NCBI RefSeq assembly: GCF_025950095.1 | Contig: NZ_JAPDDR010000004.1 | Coordinates: 434,001-498,000 of the forward strand | Origin: Luteolibacter rhizosphaerae | GTDB lineage: Bacteria > Verrucomicrobiota > Verrucomicrobiia > Verrucomicrobiales > Akkermansiaceae | DNA: 64,000 nt | Reading direction: 5' to 3' | In this document: in pieces, positions 9,021 to 18,300 of the stretch | How positions within the stretch are numbered: position 1 is the first letter of the stretch | Layout: each line of letters begins with the position of its first letter | Notes under the pieces: generated by a model | Databases searched by the model: none | The model's input: the letters and a program-made list of their open reading frames with translations, nothing else | What the model was told of the DNA's origin: nothing | Program-made: the position numbers and the translations under genes

Positions 9021-9718
9021 GCCCGGCGTCGCCGCAGCAGCATCGCCGCCCCCATCACCCCGAGCATCGTGGTGGAAGGCTCGGGCACCGTGAAGAGCGT
9101 GTTCACACCGGTGATCTTGAAGCGGTCGATGTCCCTCGGCCCCCGGGGCCTGTCCTGGAAGGCCCCGATCAAGATCGCGTTGAAGGTGCCGGACTCCGGG
9201 TTGATTTCGATCTCGCGGTCCTCGTTGCTGCGGTTGGAGAGATCGTCCACCCGCTGGTCGAATCCGAGAGAGGCGAGATCCTCGTAGGAGAGCCCGCTGA
9301 GATCCACCGCGCCATCCAGATTCGCGGTGTAGTAGGTCACGTCCCGGTCCCAGGTGCCGTAGGGATCCAGGGTCAGGGTCACATCGGACACGGGTCCCTC
9401 GAAGATCAGCAGCACCCAATCGTTCCCGCGACCGTTGTCGATCTGGTGCTCCGGCACGCGCATCCCTTCACCGGGATTCGTCACGCCTACTCCGGTGGGG
9501 TAGATCACACCCAGCGCGGCCTCGAAGGATTGGTTCCTCCTCCCGCCGGTGTGGCTCCATGAGGTGGCGCTGAAACCTTGGCCCCCGTTCGCGAAGACCA
9601 GGTTGTTGCCGAACTCGCGATCTTGGGACGGTCCGGTCGTTTCCCAAGTCATCGACTGGGAGAAGACCGGTAACGCGAACGCGACGACGGCAAAAGCCGA
9701 CAGTGCGGGCAGGTTCAT
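9014..9718 (-). CDS. PEP-CTERM-anchored secreted protein
   Basis: This encodes 234 aa from the ATG at 9718, which opens a signal peptide (MNLPALSAFAVVAFALPVFS). The C-terminus reads VPEPSTTMLGVMGAAMLLRRRR: the Pro-Glu-Pro box, a transmembrane stretch and an Arg cluster. This is the PEP-CTERM sorting tail processed by exosortase/archaeosortase-type enzymes. The body is a beta-rich domain with many Asp and Thr (VTLTLDPYGTWDRDVTYYT) and no catalytic motif. It probably becomes a surface or matrix protein. No exosortase is encoded in the window. Confidence 0.82.
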   Translation of the reverse strand: MNLPALSAFAVVAFALPVFSQSMTWETTGPSQDREFGNNLVFANGGQGFSATSWSHTGGRRNQSFEAALGVIYPTGVGVTNPGEGMRVPEHQIDNGRGNDWVLLIFEGPVSDVTLTLDPYGTWDRDVTYYTANLDGAVDLSGLSYEDLASLGFDQRVDDLSNRSNEDREIEINPESGTFNAILIGAFQDRPRGPRDIDRFKITGVNTLFTVPEPSTTMLGVMGAAMLLRRRRAK

Positions 9719-9784
9719 TCGGGGGAGGGGTGAGGGAGGGTGAAGATCCGGATCGCGGGGAACGACTGCGGGTAGCAATCGAGC

Positions 9785-9812
9785 CTTATACTTAAAATCT
9801 TCTTACAGTCAA
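9785..9812 (-). promoter_or_regulatory. Putative sigma70-type promoter of the PEP-CTERM gene
   Basis: Read on the minus strand, TTGACT (9807-9812) and TATAAG (9785-9790) are separated by 16 bp. They lie about 67 nt upstream of the start at 9718 in an otherwise AT-richer stretch. A 12-bp palindrome lies 13 bp upstream of the -35. Confidence 0.6.
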
Positions 9813-9825
9813 TGAGTCGTGGGTA

Positions 9826-9837
9826 ACGTGATCACGT
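9826..9837. promoter_or_regulatory. 12-bp perfect palindrome ACGTGATCACGT, candidate operator
   Basis: The palindrome lies in the 332-bp gap between two divergent genes, just upstream of the putative promoter at 9785-9812. Closely related sequences occur at 5444-5457 and 59323-59332, both also between genes. The rest of this gap (9838-10050) shows nothing I can assign. Confidence 0.45.
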
Positions 9838-10050
9838 GTGGATGCTTCCTTCCAAGCGTTCCACTCGATCAACCGCTGAGAGCGCTATCGAAAATCCCTC
9901 GCCTAACATCGGGATTCTCGATGTTCGGTTTCTGCAAGTCCTTGAACCGCGGATCGTAACCTCCCGGGATCGATCAAGACACAACCTTGCTGAGGGTCTC
10001 CGCTTCCCGATGCACCTTGTTGCTCTCATCGCGCGCGGTAGTTTCGCCCT

Positions 10051-10785
10051 ATGTCTGGAAACGCCGTGCTGGATTCCGCTCCCGCCCTCATGACCTGCGT
10101 GGAGCGCTGGACGGAGCGCTTGCCGATTCTGTCGAATGGCTACTTCACGGCCCTGCGGCAGGACACCATGAACCGCGAGGTCTTCGTCCGCACTCAGAAG
10201 CAATTCTACTTCGCGGTGCGTTACTTCTCCCGTCCCATGGCGGCACTGATCGCGCGCATGCCGGACTCCGCGTCACGCCAGGGGCTGATCCATAATCTCT
10301 CGGAGGAGCATGGCTTCGACGATGAGTCGGAGGATCAAGCTCCCGGTTTCGATCCCGCGGTCGCCCACGATCTTACCTTTCTGGGCTTCCTCCGCAGCCT
10401 CGGCGTGACCTCTCAGGAAATGGCCAGGGAGCGGGAAGCGCCGGGTGTGCGCGCCTTCAATGTCGCGCTCATGGGCACTTGCCAGATGGAGCGTGTGGAG
10501 ACCGCCTTCGGTTGCCTCGGTGTGATCGAATATGCGTTCGCTGACATCTGTGAGCTGATCGGCCGCAAGGTCGTGGAGCGCGGGTGGGTGGCTCAGGATG
10601 AACTGGTGCACTACAAGCTGCATGCCCAAATCGACAAACGCCACGCTGCGGACTTCTTCAAAGTCGTGGATGGTGCATGGAACCGCGACCCCGCCGCCCG
10701 CGCTGCCATCGGAGATGGCATCCAGCTCGGCCTGCATGTTTTCAACCGCTTGTACGAGGACTTGGACCCGGAGAACTGGTCATGA
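10051..10785 (+). CDS. Haem-oxygenase-like diiron oxidase/oxygenase (HDO) family protein
   Basis: This encodes 244 aa, all-helical by composition. The metal-ligand pattern of haem-oxygenase-like diiron enzymes can be followed: Glu/His in NLSEEHGFDD, Glu in MERVETAFGCLGVIEYAF, and the late helix HYKLHAQIDKRHAADFF with His, Asp and His. Members of this fold (UndA, SznF and PqqC/CADD-like proteins) act on fatty acids or amino acids with O2. Its stop overlaps the next start (ATGA), and a desaturase and a BtaA-like transferase follow, so a lipid or amino-lipid substrate is likely. A cofactor-free TenA/PqqC-type activity is the alternative. Confidence 0.75.
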   Translation: MSGNAVLDSAPALMTCVERWTERLPILSNGYFTALRQDTMNREVFVRTQKQFYFAVRYFSRPMAALIARMPDSASRQGLIHNLSEEHGFDDESEDQAPGFDPAVAHDLTFLGFLRSLGVTSQEMAREREAPGVRAFNVALMGTCQMERVETAFGCLGVIEYAFADICELIGRKVVERGWVAQDELVHYKLHAQIDKRHAADFFKVVDGAWNRDPAARAAIGDGIQLGLHVFNRLYEDLDPENWS

Positions 10786-11237
10786 ACATTCTTGCCCATT
10801 TGATCGTGTCTCTCGGATCCCTCAGCCTGGGAGCCTGTGTGGCAGGAAGTCGGAGCGAAGTCCCTCCGGCACCTTCAAACGTGAAAATCGAGTGGAGTGA
10901 CCCTCGTCCCATGATCGCCTTGGGTCCGGGATCGAAGCCGTTGGAATTGCAGGTTCACGGTGATGCGGAGTTCCTCGCACGACACCCCGTCTTGCGCAGA
11001 GACCTGTCATGGGAACTCCAAGCGGATAATGAAGAGGACCCTGTGCGTATGGGCATTGAGATCCATGGCAGGCCCCGCACCTCGGATGATCCGTCTTTGC
11101 TGAAGCTGGAAGTGGTCAGGGGAGAGGGGAACCAACGGTTCCTTAGGAGCAATCAAGGCGATCACGGAGTGGAGGTGGGAAAGGCGCCCGGTATCGGATC
11201 ACCGCATGCGTGGCATATCCACCGGAGCAGACCCTGA
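10782..11237 (+). CDS. Small putative lipoprotein within the desaturase/BtaA-like operon
   Basis: This encodes 151 aa from ATG 10782, whose ATGA overlaps the stop of the diiron protein; this overlap and the signal sequence decide the start. The N-terminus (MNILAHLIVSLGSLSLGACVAG) is a signal peptide ending in a lipobox-like LGAC, so the product is probably lipidated and membrane-anchored. The mature part is short, charged and without a known motif; it has RDLSWELQADNEED in the middle and several His near the end. A role inside the operon cannot be read. Confidence 0.6.
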   Translation: MNILAHLIVSLGSLSLGACVAGSRSEVPPAPSNVKIEWSDPRPMIALGPGSKPLELQVHGDAEFLARHPVLRRDLSWELQADNEEDPVRMGIEIHGRPRTSDDPSLLKLEVVRGEGNQRFLRSNQGDHGVEVGKAPGIGSPHAWHIHRSRP

Positions 11238-11292
11238 CCCTCGATACCGCTGCCCGGAGCAATCCGAAGCTGATAGCCATTAGGTGAATCCC

Positions 11293-12231
11293 ATGGAGAC
11301 CGCTTCGACACCCAGCCTCAGTGCCGAACTGCTTCGCGGTTTACACCACCGCGGTGAGTTGCATCATTGGTTGCGTCTCTTCGTGTTCTCGGTCCTCTAC
11401 ATTGTCGCGGCGGCCTTCGCGATCTTCGCCGCGGGCTATCTGAATGCGTGGTGGCACTACTTCCTGCTCGCACCGCTCTACCTCCTCGCCGCAGCCTCGC
11501 TTCACGGCATCAGCCTCTTCACCCACGAGGCGGTACACGGCACGCTCTCGAAGAACCGTCTCTGGAACGATATTCTCGGGGCCGCCTGCGCGATTCCGGT
11601 CCTACAGAATTGCTCCGCTTACCGCGTTCTTCATCTGCGCCATCACGATCACCTCGGGGAGGAGGGAGATCCCGACCACTACGCGAACTACACGCGCTGG
11701 ACCTGGATGGTCTTCACCATGAACTGGCTCCGCCTGCTGGTCGGCTACCCGGTTTACATCGCCGCCATTCCCGTCCTCGGCTTCAAGCATGGCGATGCCA
11801 AGGCCCGCCTCGGCATCCTCGCGGAATTGGCGGCTACCGCGCTGCTCGTGGGGGCGATCCTTGCTTCTCCGATTCCAGGGACTTGGCTCCTGCACGGCTG
11901 GCTCATCCCCATGCTCTTCATCAATACCATGGTGAATATCCGCGGCATGAGCCAGCACACCCTGCTGGAGCACGCGGATGACGAGATCCGCGGCACCCGC
12001 AGCATTCTCACCGCGCCGCTGGTGCGGTTCTTCATGTGCAACGAGAACTACCATCTCGAGCACCACCTCTATCCGGGCGTGCCATGGCATCAGTTGCCGA
12101 AGCTCCACGCCGAGCTCCAGCAGGAGCTTCGCGAGCGCGGTGCTCCCTACATTCCCTCGTATTCCGCATTCGTCCGCGAGTTCGTCCTTGGCAGCCTCAA
12201 GCGGAGTCCGCTTGGCTGGCGGCACCGATGA
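11293..12231 (+). CDS. Membrane fatty-acid desaturase
   Basis: This encodes 312 aa. ATG 11293 is preferred over GTG 11284 because AGGTGA sits 5 nt before it as a ribosome binding site. The three histidine boxes of membrane diiron desaturases are present: FTHEAVHGT (HxxxH), HLRHHDHLGEEGDPDHY (HxxHH) and NYHLEHHLYPGVPWHQLP (HxxHH). Hydrophobic segments lie before box 1 and between boxes 2 and 3. The NxHLEHHLYPxxPxxxLP ending is typical of desaturases and beta-carotene-hydroxylase-like relatives acting on acyl lipids. Its stop overlaps the next gene by ATGA. Regiospecificity cannot be inferred. Confidence 0.9.
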   Translation: METASTPSLSAELLRGLHHRGELHHWLRLFVFSVLYIVAAAFAIFAAGYLNAWWHYFLLAPLYLLAAASLHGISLFTHEAVHGTLSKNRLWNDILGAACAIPVLQNCSAYRVLHLRHHDHLGEEGDPDHYANYTRWTWMVFTMNWLRLLVGYPVYIAAIPVLGFKHGDAKARLGILAELAATALLVGAILASPIPGTWLLHGWLIPMLFINTMVNIRGMSQHTLLEHADDEIRGTRSILTAPLVRFFMCNENYHLEHHLYPGVPWHQLPKLHAELQQELRERGAPYIPSYSAFVREFVLGSLKRSPLGWRHR

Positions 12232-13313
12232 GTTCGATGCCGGAATTGTCATCGCCCTGCGCATGGGCGGAAGAAGCCGCCGCATGGCCCTTGGCTTTCG
12301 CTCAAGTGCGGGAGGACCCTCGCCTCGATATGGAGCTCGCCCGCAAGCTGCCGGAGGGAGCCACCGTGGTGATGATCGCGTCCGGCGGCGATACCGCGGC
12401 CTGCCTCGGGCGTCTGCCCCTCACGCTTCACCTCGTGGACATGAATCCGGCGCAGATCGCGCTTTCCCGGGTGAAGTGGCATCTTGCTTCCGGTTCCTCC
12501 GAGGATGCCGCTGCTTTGCTCGGTCATGCCGGGATGAATCCCTTCGATCGCATGCGTGGCTTGGCGCTGATTCAGGAGCAGCTCGAACTGGATGAGAATG
12601 TCTTCGGCCCGGCAGATCGCGTGGCGGAACTCGGTCCGGATCACTGCGGCCGCTATGAGATCACCTTTGCCGAGCTGCGTTCCCATCTCGCGCCATCACG
12701 CGAGGCGCTGGATGAATTGCTCGCCTCGCCACTGCCGATCGAGGGCTTCGACCAATCGCCGCTCGCCGCCGCGCTCGATGATGCCTTCGCTGCGGTCATG
12801 TCGCTGCCGAACCTCGTGCGTCTCTTCGGCGCGGAGGCCACGCAGAATCCCCGCCGTTCCTTCAGCGATCATTTCGCCGCACGTACCCGCGAGATCGTCG
12901 GGCGACGAGCCCCGCGCACGAACCCCTTCCTGCGCCAGATCCTTGCGGGCGATTTCCATCCATCCCATCGCTACGATTGGCTGCAGTCCTGCCATTTGCT
13001 CACCGCGACTCCGGAGTGGCATTACGGCAAGATGAGGGACCTGCTGGAGTCCATGCGTCCTGGCAGCGTAGATCTGGTCCATCTCTCGAACATCCTCGAT
13101 TGGCTCAGCCCGGCGGAGGCTGAGTCCACCTTGCATGCCGCCCGTCGGGCGATGCGGCACGGTGGCAAGGTGATCATCCGTCAGCTCAATTCCACGCTGG
13201 AGGTTCCCTCACTGGAGTCGGGCTTGCAGTGGGATCCCGCACTCGGCTCCGCGATGGAGCGCCGCGATCGCAGCTACTTCTATCCGCAGATTCATGTCGG
13301 CACCCGCCCATGA
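12228..13313 (+). CDS. BtaA-like (DUF3419) S-adenosylmethionine 3-amino-3-carboxypropyl transferase
   Basis: This encodes 361 aa from ATG 12228, coupled to the desaturase stop by ATGA. The DUF3419/BtaA signature is visible: VVMIASGGDTAACLG as a modified SAM loop, then HLVDMNPAQIALSRVK, and at the C-terminus VHLSNILDWLSP, VIIRQLNS and RDRSYFYPQIH. BtaA moves the 3-amino-3-carboxypropyl group of SAM to diacylglycerol, the first step of betaine lipid (DGTS) synthesis. No BtaB N-methyltransferase lies nearby, so the product may stay unmethylated or the acceptor may differ. Membrane association is expected by analogy. The family call is firm; the acceptor is inference. Confidence 0.82.
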   Translation: MSSMPELSSPCAWAEEAAAWPLAFAQVREDPRLDMELARKLPEGATVVMIASGGDTAACLGRLPLTLHLVDMNPAQIALSRVKWHLASGSSEDAAALLGHAGMNPFDRMRGLALIQEQLELDENVFGPADRVAELGPDHCGRYEITFAELRSHLAPSREALDELLASPLPIEGFDQSPLAAALDDAFAAVMSLPNLVRLFGAEATQNPRRSFSDHFAARTREIVGRRAPRTNPFLRQILAGDFHPSHRYDWLQSCHLLTATPEWHYGKMRDLLESMRPGSVDLVHLSNILDWLSPAEAESTLHAARRAMRHGGKVIIRQLNSTLEVPSLESGLQWDPALGSAMERRDRSYFYPQIHVGTRP

Positions 13314-14251
13314 CTCTCCACCACCTCACGGCGGACCTCTCCCCGGATCTCGCTCCGGCATTAGCTCGCTTTGAGCGGGAGTTCACGTATCCGCTCGGTC
13401 CGGACACCCGCTTCCGGATCTCGCACGGTCAGAGCTACCTCCCGTTCTTCCGCGCGATGGGGCAGGCGGACATCTCGGTGATCGAGCAGGGACAGGAGAT
13501 CCTCGGCTGCCTTGCCCGGGTAGCACGCCGCCTGTGTCTCTCCGCCGGGGAGGCCTTCGATGCCCACTACCTTTGCGATCTCAAGCTCCGGGCCTCAGCC
13601 CGCGGTTCGACCGTGCTTCCTCGGCTGATTCGCGAGACGAAGCGGGTGATCGAGGCGAGCGCATCCACCCGCTGCTACAGCGTGGTTATGGGCGGCACAG
13701 GCAAGCTTCCGACCGATTATACCGGACGTCTCGGTGTACCGCGCTTCGAACTGCTCGGAGAGATCGCAATCCTCCGCGTGGAAGGGTCGGGGACCGGAGA
13801 TGCTTGCCACCCGGTGTCAGCCTCATCCTTCGAGTCGATGTCTGCAAAGCTTCCACGCGAGGGCTACTCGGCTTGGGGGGCAGACCGCGCTCTTCGCTCA
13901 ATGATTGAGCCGATCCACTTGGTCACATCGCAGGGCGATGCCTGCGGGATCATCGAGGACACCCGGAAGGGCAAGCAGCTCTTTCGGGAGGGTGGTGCCG
14001 AATTGCTTTCCGCCCACCTCTCCGGCTTCTCCTTCGCCTCAGCTTCGGCTGGCGCCCGTCTGCTTCAGGACGCGAGCTTCCTTGCCCGCCAAGCCGGCTT
14101 CCCGGCCCTCTTCGCCGCTGTCCCCGCCAGCAGGGCGGGGGATCTTCTCGCCTGCCTTGGAGCCCTACGAGTCACTGTAGCCCCGGCAAGCATCTACGGC
14201 CACGCACTGGAGCCTGGCCACGACTGGTGGATTGATACGGCCGAGATCTGA
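13310..14251 (+). CDS. GNAT-like acyltransferase, last gene of the operon
   Basis: This encodes 313 aa from ATG 13310, again coupled by ATGA to the preceding stop. The middle region (ILGCLARVARRL, FDAHYLCDLKLRASARGSTVLPRLIRE) follows the beta4-alpha3 pattern of GNAT N-acyltransferases. The R-x-x-R-G-S loop fits acyl-CoA pyrophosphate binding. A second, weaker GNAT-like half (GDACGIIEDTRKGKQLF onward) may be present. With a BtaA-like amino acid transfer upstream, an N-acylation of the new amine is an attractive but unproven role. The fold call is moderate. Confidence 0.6.
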   Translation: MTLHHLTADLSPDLAPALARFEREFTYPLGPDTRFRISHGQSYLPFFRAMGQADISVIEQGQEILGCLARVARRLCLSAGEAFDAHYLCDLKLRASARGSTVLPRLIRETKRVIEASASTRCYSVVMGGTGKLPTDYTGRLGVPRFELLGEIAILRVEGSGTGDACHPVSASSFESMSAKLPREGYSAWGADRALRSMIEPIHLVTSQGDACGIIEDTRKGKQLFREGGAELLSAHLSGFSFASASAGARLLQDASFLARQAGFPALFAAVPASRAGDLLACLGALRVTVAPASIYGHALEPGHDWWIDTAEI

Positions 14252-14402
14252 GCCCGGATCCGCGAAAAGACATGCGTATATCTTGGCACGCCCGATGCTA
14301 TTTATAGCTCACAAGTCGACCCAGTCGACAGGCGGTCCGGCCGGATGATTTGCGGGTTCATGGGTTTCCCCGCGGTGCATCGGTCGGGCCGCTTTGTGCC
14401 TA

Positions 14403-15269
14403 TCAGCAGCGGCGTCGGCGCAGCGCCATGCCGGCAGCCGCAGCACCCGTGAGCAGAGCCGTGGAAGGCTCGGGCACCGGCACGAAATTACCGAAGCCGT
14501 TGGTGCTGCCGTTGGTCAGGCCCAGGTTTCCATCGATCGCGGCGAAGATTCCGTGGCTCTCCGGCGCGAGGCCGAACTGCGTGGTCGCGAACCAATCGAA
14601 ACGCACCGAGGAAACGTTGTTATAATAGAGAATCATCCCGCCGTCGGCGGTGGTTTCGAGATGATTCGAGCCTCTCGAGTCGAAGCGTAGGTTGCCATTC
14701 TCATCAACCACGCTGATTTCGCTATTGTTGTGTAGCTGGTAGCCGACCAAGCCGTCGCTGCCGAAGGCCCGAATCGACTCGGATTGGTAGGGCTCGCCGT
14801 CGTGATCGTAGATCAGGAAACGCACGCCGGGCAGCGTGACCGGAACGCTGAAGTTTGAACCGGCTTCGTAGAAAGACATGGACCAGGCGATGCCACCGGT
14901 CTCTTGCGAGTAGTTGCCGTCGTGGCGGTAGTAGACCCCCAGATCGTCGCTTCCGGCGCTGGTGTTGTAGTCCGGGATCCAGCCCACCCACTCGTAGGTG
15001 CTGGTCGGGCGCAGGTTCGAGGTCTCGCCATCGGTCAGGCCGATCTGGGAGACGCGCACGTCGATGCCGATCCCATTGTAGGTGCCTGCATTGGCGAAAT
15101 CCAAGGAGGGCTCGGAGGTGTAGTAGGGCCCGAGCGTCGAATTGTTCGGATACATCTGTGTCGCCGGCTGAACATTGTTGCTGAAGTTCAGGTCGACGTA
15201 GGTCTGGCCCGCGGCGGCTGAAATCAGCGCGGCGAGAGCCAGTGAGGTGTGAGAGGCGACACTTGGCAT
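14403..15269 (-). CDS. PEP-CTERM-anchored secreted protein
   Basis: This encodes 288 aa. The N-terminus is a signal peptide ending in AAAGQT. The C-terminus reads VPVPEPSTALLTGAAAAGMALRRRRC: PEP box, membrane stretch and Arg cluster. The body is beta-rich and full of Asn, Ser, Tyr and Gly (for example DFANAGTYNGIGIDV), with many short loops. The look is that of a surface adhesin or matrix protein rather than an enzyme. It converges with the desaturase operon and lies just downstream of the NRPS genes on the same strand, but its style suggests an independent gene. Confidence 0.82.
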   Translation of the reverse strand: MPSVASHTSLALAALISAAAGQTYVDLNFSNNVQPATQMYPNNSTLGPYYTSEPSLDFANAGTYNGIGIDVRVSQIGLTDGETSNLRPTSTYEWVGWIPDYNTSAGSDDLGVYYRHDGNYSQETGGIAWSMSFYEAGSNFSVPVTLPGVRFLIYDHDGEPYQSESIRAFGSDGLVGYQLHNNSEISVVDENGNLRFDSRGSNHLETTADGGMILYYNNVSSVRFDWFATTQFGLAPESHGIFAAIDGNLGLTNGSTNGFGNFVPVPEPSTALLTGAAAAGMALRRRRC

Positions 15270-15384
15270 GAGGACGGGGGGTGAAACAGCGGGGGTGCGT
15301 CTAGCAGTCTGGAGGCCGGAATGCCATGATAAAGAACTCCGTGATCGCGGGGGATGCCGATTCCGGAATTCTGCGGAGCAGGGT

Positions 15385-18300
15385 TCAGGTGAGCTTGGAA
15401 GCGAGCGCGGCGGCCAGTGAAGCGACGTTCTCCTCCTCGAAAAGGGTTAGGTGTCCGCCGGGAACCGGCACGATTTCCAAGCCTTCTCCGGCTAGCTCGG
15501 TCCAGCCGTAATCGGCTGGCCACTCGACCTTGTCGCTGGCGGTCATCGCCTTGAAAAGAGTGATCCGGCCTTGGAAACGGCGGGGCCGGAAGGCCTGCAT
15601 TGCCCGCCAATTCTCCTCGCGGACCTGCACCCGTCGCAGGTCGCTGTGCGCTTCCGCCGGGCCGTTGCCCAGCGCTGCGGCCACCTCCGCCTTCACTCGA
15701 CGGTTGGTCGCTATCCCTTCGGCGATGCGCTCGCGCAGGCGCTCCAGCCGGGAGGGCAGGGGGAGATCGTGCTGCTGCTGCCAGAAGGCGTTGAACCGGC
15801 CGGTGAGCGAGTAGCGCTTGGCGGGCGCGGTCGGGTTGTGGGTGTCGAAGAGGCCGAGGAACTCCACCGTGTAGCCACGCTCCTGGAGGATGCAGGCCAT
15901 CTCGTGGGCGACCACGCCACCGAAGGAGTAGCCCGCAAGGCGGAAGGGCCCGCCGGGATGCAAGGAGAGCAGATTCTCGACATAGGCGGCGGCGGTCTCC
16001 TCGACCGAAGCCGGGGTGATCGGCCCGCTGCTGCTGAGGTCGAGCGACTCGATCGCATGCAGCGGGAAGCGCCGTGGCATCAGTTCCGCCAGGCTGCGGT
16101 AGAAAAGCACGCCACCATCGCCGCCATGCAGGCAGAAGAGCGGGGTGCCATCTCCCGAGTCCGCGAGGGTGACCAGATGTCCTTTGCCTGCGCCGCTTGG
16201 GAGCCCGGTCTCGGCCTGCGGGCAGAGCAGTGCGGCGAGCTTTGCAATCGTGGGATGGCCTAGCAGGGCGGCCAGCGGCAGGGTGCGACCGAACTCGCGG
16301 TTGATCCGGGAGAACATTCGCAGCGCCAGCAGCGAATGCCCGCCGAGCGAGAAGAAGTCGTCATCCCGGCCGATCTCCGGGACCTGTAGTAGTTCGCTCC
16401 ACAGCGCGGCGAGCCTTTGCTCGGTTTCTCCTTCAGGCGCGGCGTAAGGCTTCGCCTCGTTTGGCTTCTTCGCGGGGTCGGGCAGGGCTGCCACGTCGAT
16501 CTTGCCATTGGCGGTAACCGGGAAGCTCTCGATGATGGCCACTCCATCCGGTCGCAGGTAGGCCGGTAGGCTGGCCTCCAGCCATGCGGAGAGGGACGGG
16601 GCATCCAGCAGGCTGCCTTGCTCGGGCAGCACCCAGGCGAGAATGCGTTTGGTCTCCGGGCTATCGCCCCGGACCGCTACCTTCGATTGCCTGACCTCAG
16701 GGTGAGATGCGAGCACCGACTCGATCTCGCCGAGTTCGATGCGGAAGCCCCGCACCTTCACCTGATGGTCGCGGCGTCCGACGAACTCGATCGTGCCATC
16801 GGGCAGCCAGCGGCAAAGGTCGCCGGTCTTGTAAAGCGTAGGGCTGGAGACGAAGCGCTCCGCGGTGAGAGCGGGGTCCTTGTGGTAGCGCAGCGCGAGG
16901 CCGTCACCACCGGTGAGAAGTTCGCCGGGAATGCCGATCGGCACGGCTCGTCCCTGCTCGTCGAGGATCTGCACCGTGGTGTTGGCGATCGGTCGCCCGA
17001 TCGGGATCGAGGCCCGCTCGCAATCCTCCGCGGTGATCCGGTGGCAGGTGGTGAAGGTGGTGTTCTCGGTCGGGCCGTAGCCGTTGATCAGCGCGGTCTC
17101 CGGCAGCGCTTCGAGTGCGCGGCGCACGTGGGGGACCGACAGGACATCGCCCCCTGCCAGCAGGTAGCGTAGGCCCTTCAGCGATTCGAGATGCTCCTCG
17201 ACCATCACTTGGAAGAGGCCCGCGGTCAGCCAGAGCGTGGTGACGCCCTTGTCCCGCACGGCGCTGGCGATCTCGTCGAGGCCGGTGCCTCCGGCAGGAA
17301 TCACCAGCTTGCCGCCGTTCAGCAACGGACCCCAGATCTCGAGCGTGGAGGCATCGAAGGACAGCGGCGCTGCTTGCAGGAAGACATCGTCGGGCGTGAT
17401 CGCGATGAAGTCGCAGCCGCGTACGAGGCGGACCACGCCGCGGTGCGGCACCACCACGCCCTTTGGCTTGCCGGTGGAGCCGGAGGTGAAGAGGAGGTAT
17501 GCCGGATCCTCGGCCCGGATGGTGAGATCGGGAATCCCGTTGAAGGGCGATGCATGACCCGCGGCAGGAATCTCCAGCACCTTGCCCTGCCATGCACCGA
17601 AGGCTTCGCGGCAACCGTCCGCCGCAAGCCCGATGACCGCGTCGCTCTCTTCTAACAGAAGTGCGAAACGTTCGGCTGGATAAGAAGGGTCCAGCGGGAC
17701 ATAGGCTCCACCTGCGAGCAGGATGCCCAGTAGGCCGGTGATCATCTCGGGCGAGGGCTTGGCACACAGCGCGACCGCTTCACCGCCCTTGAGCCCGGCG
17801 GCGTTCAGTTGAGTGGCGATCGCCGAGGCTTCAGCCAGCAACTGATCGTAAGTGAAGCTTTGCTTGCCGTATTCGAGCGCCGTTCGCGAGGGATGAGCGC
17901 GCGCGGTCTTCAGGAAGAGCTCGGCGATGTTCGACTCACGCGGATACTCGCTCCGCTTGCCGCTCCATTCGCCCAACTGCTTCGTCTCCGCTGCTGTGAG
18001 GATCTCGAGCTTTGAGAGCGGCATCGCCGGATTGGCGGCGATGTTCTCCAGCAGCTGCCGGTAATGGCCGAGCATGCGCTCCGCGGTGCTGCGGTCGAAG
18101 AGATCGCTGCTGTAGTCGCAGGTCACCCGCCAGCCTTCCGCTCGCTCGACCATGAAGAAGTGCAGGTCGAAGATCGCGCCCGGTGAGCGCGAGGGAATCG
18201 GGATCAGCTCGACCCCGCCGAAGCGCCCGGCCTTCGCGAAGGAGCGCTGGTGGGTGAAGTTGACCTGGAAGAGCGGGTTGCGGCTCGGATCCCGTGCCGG

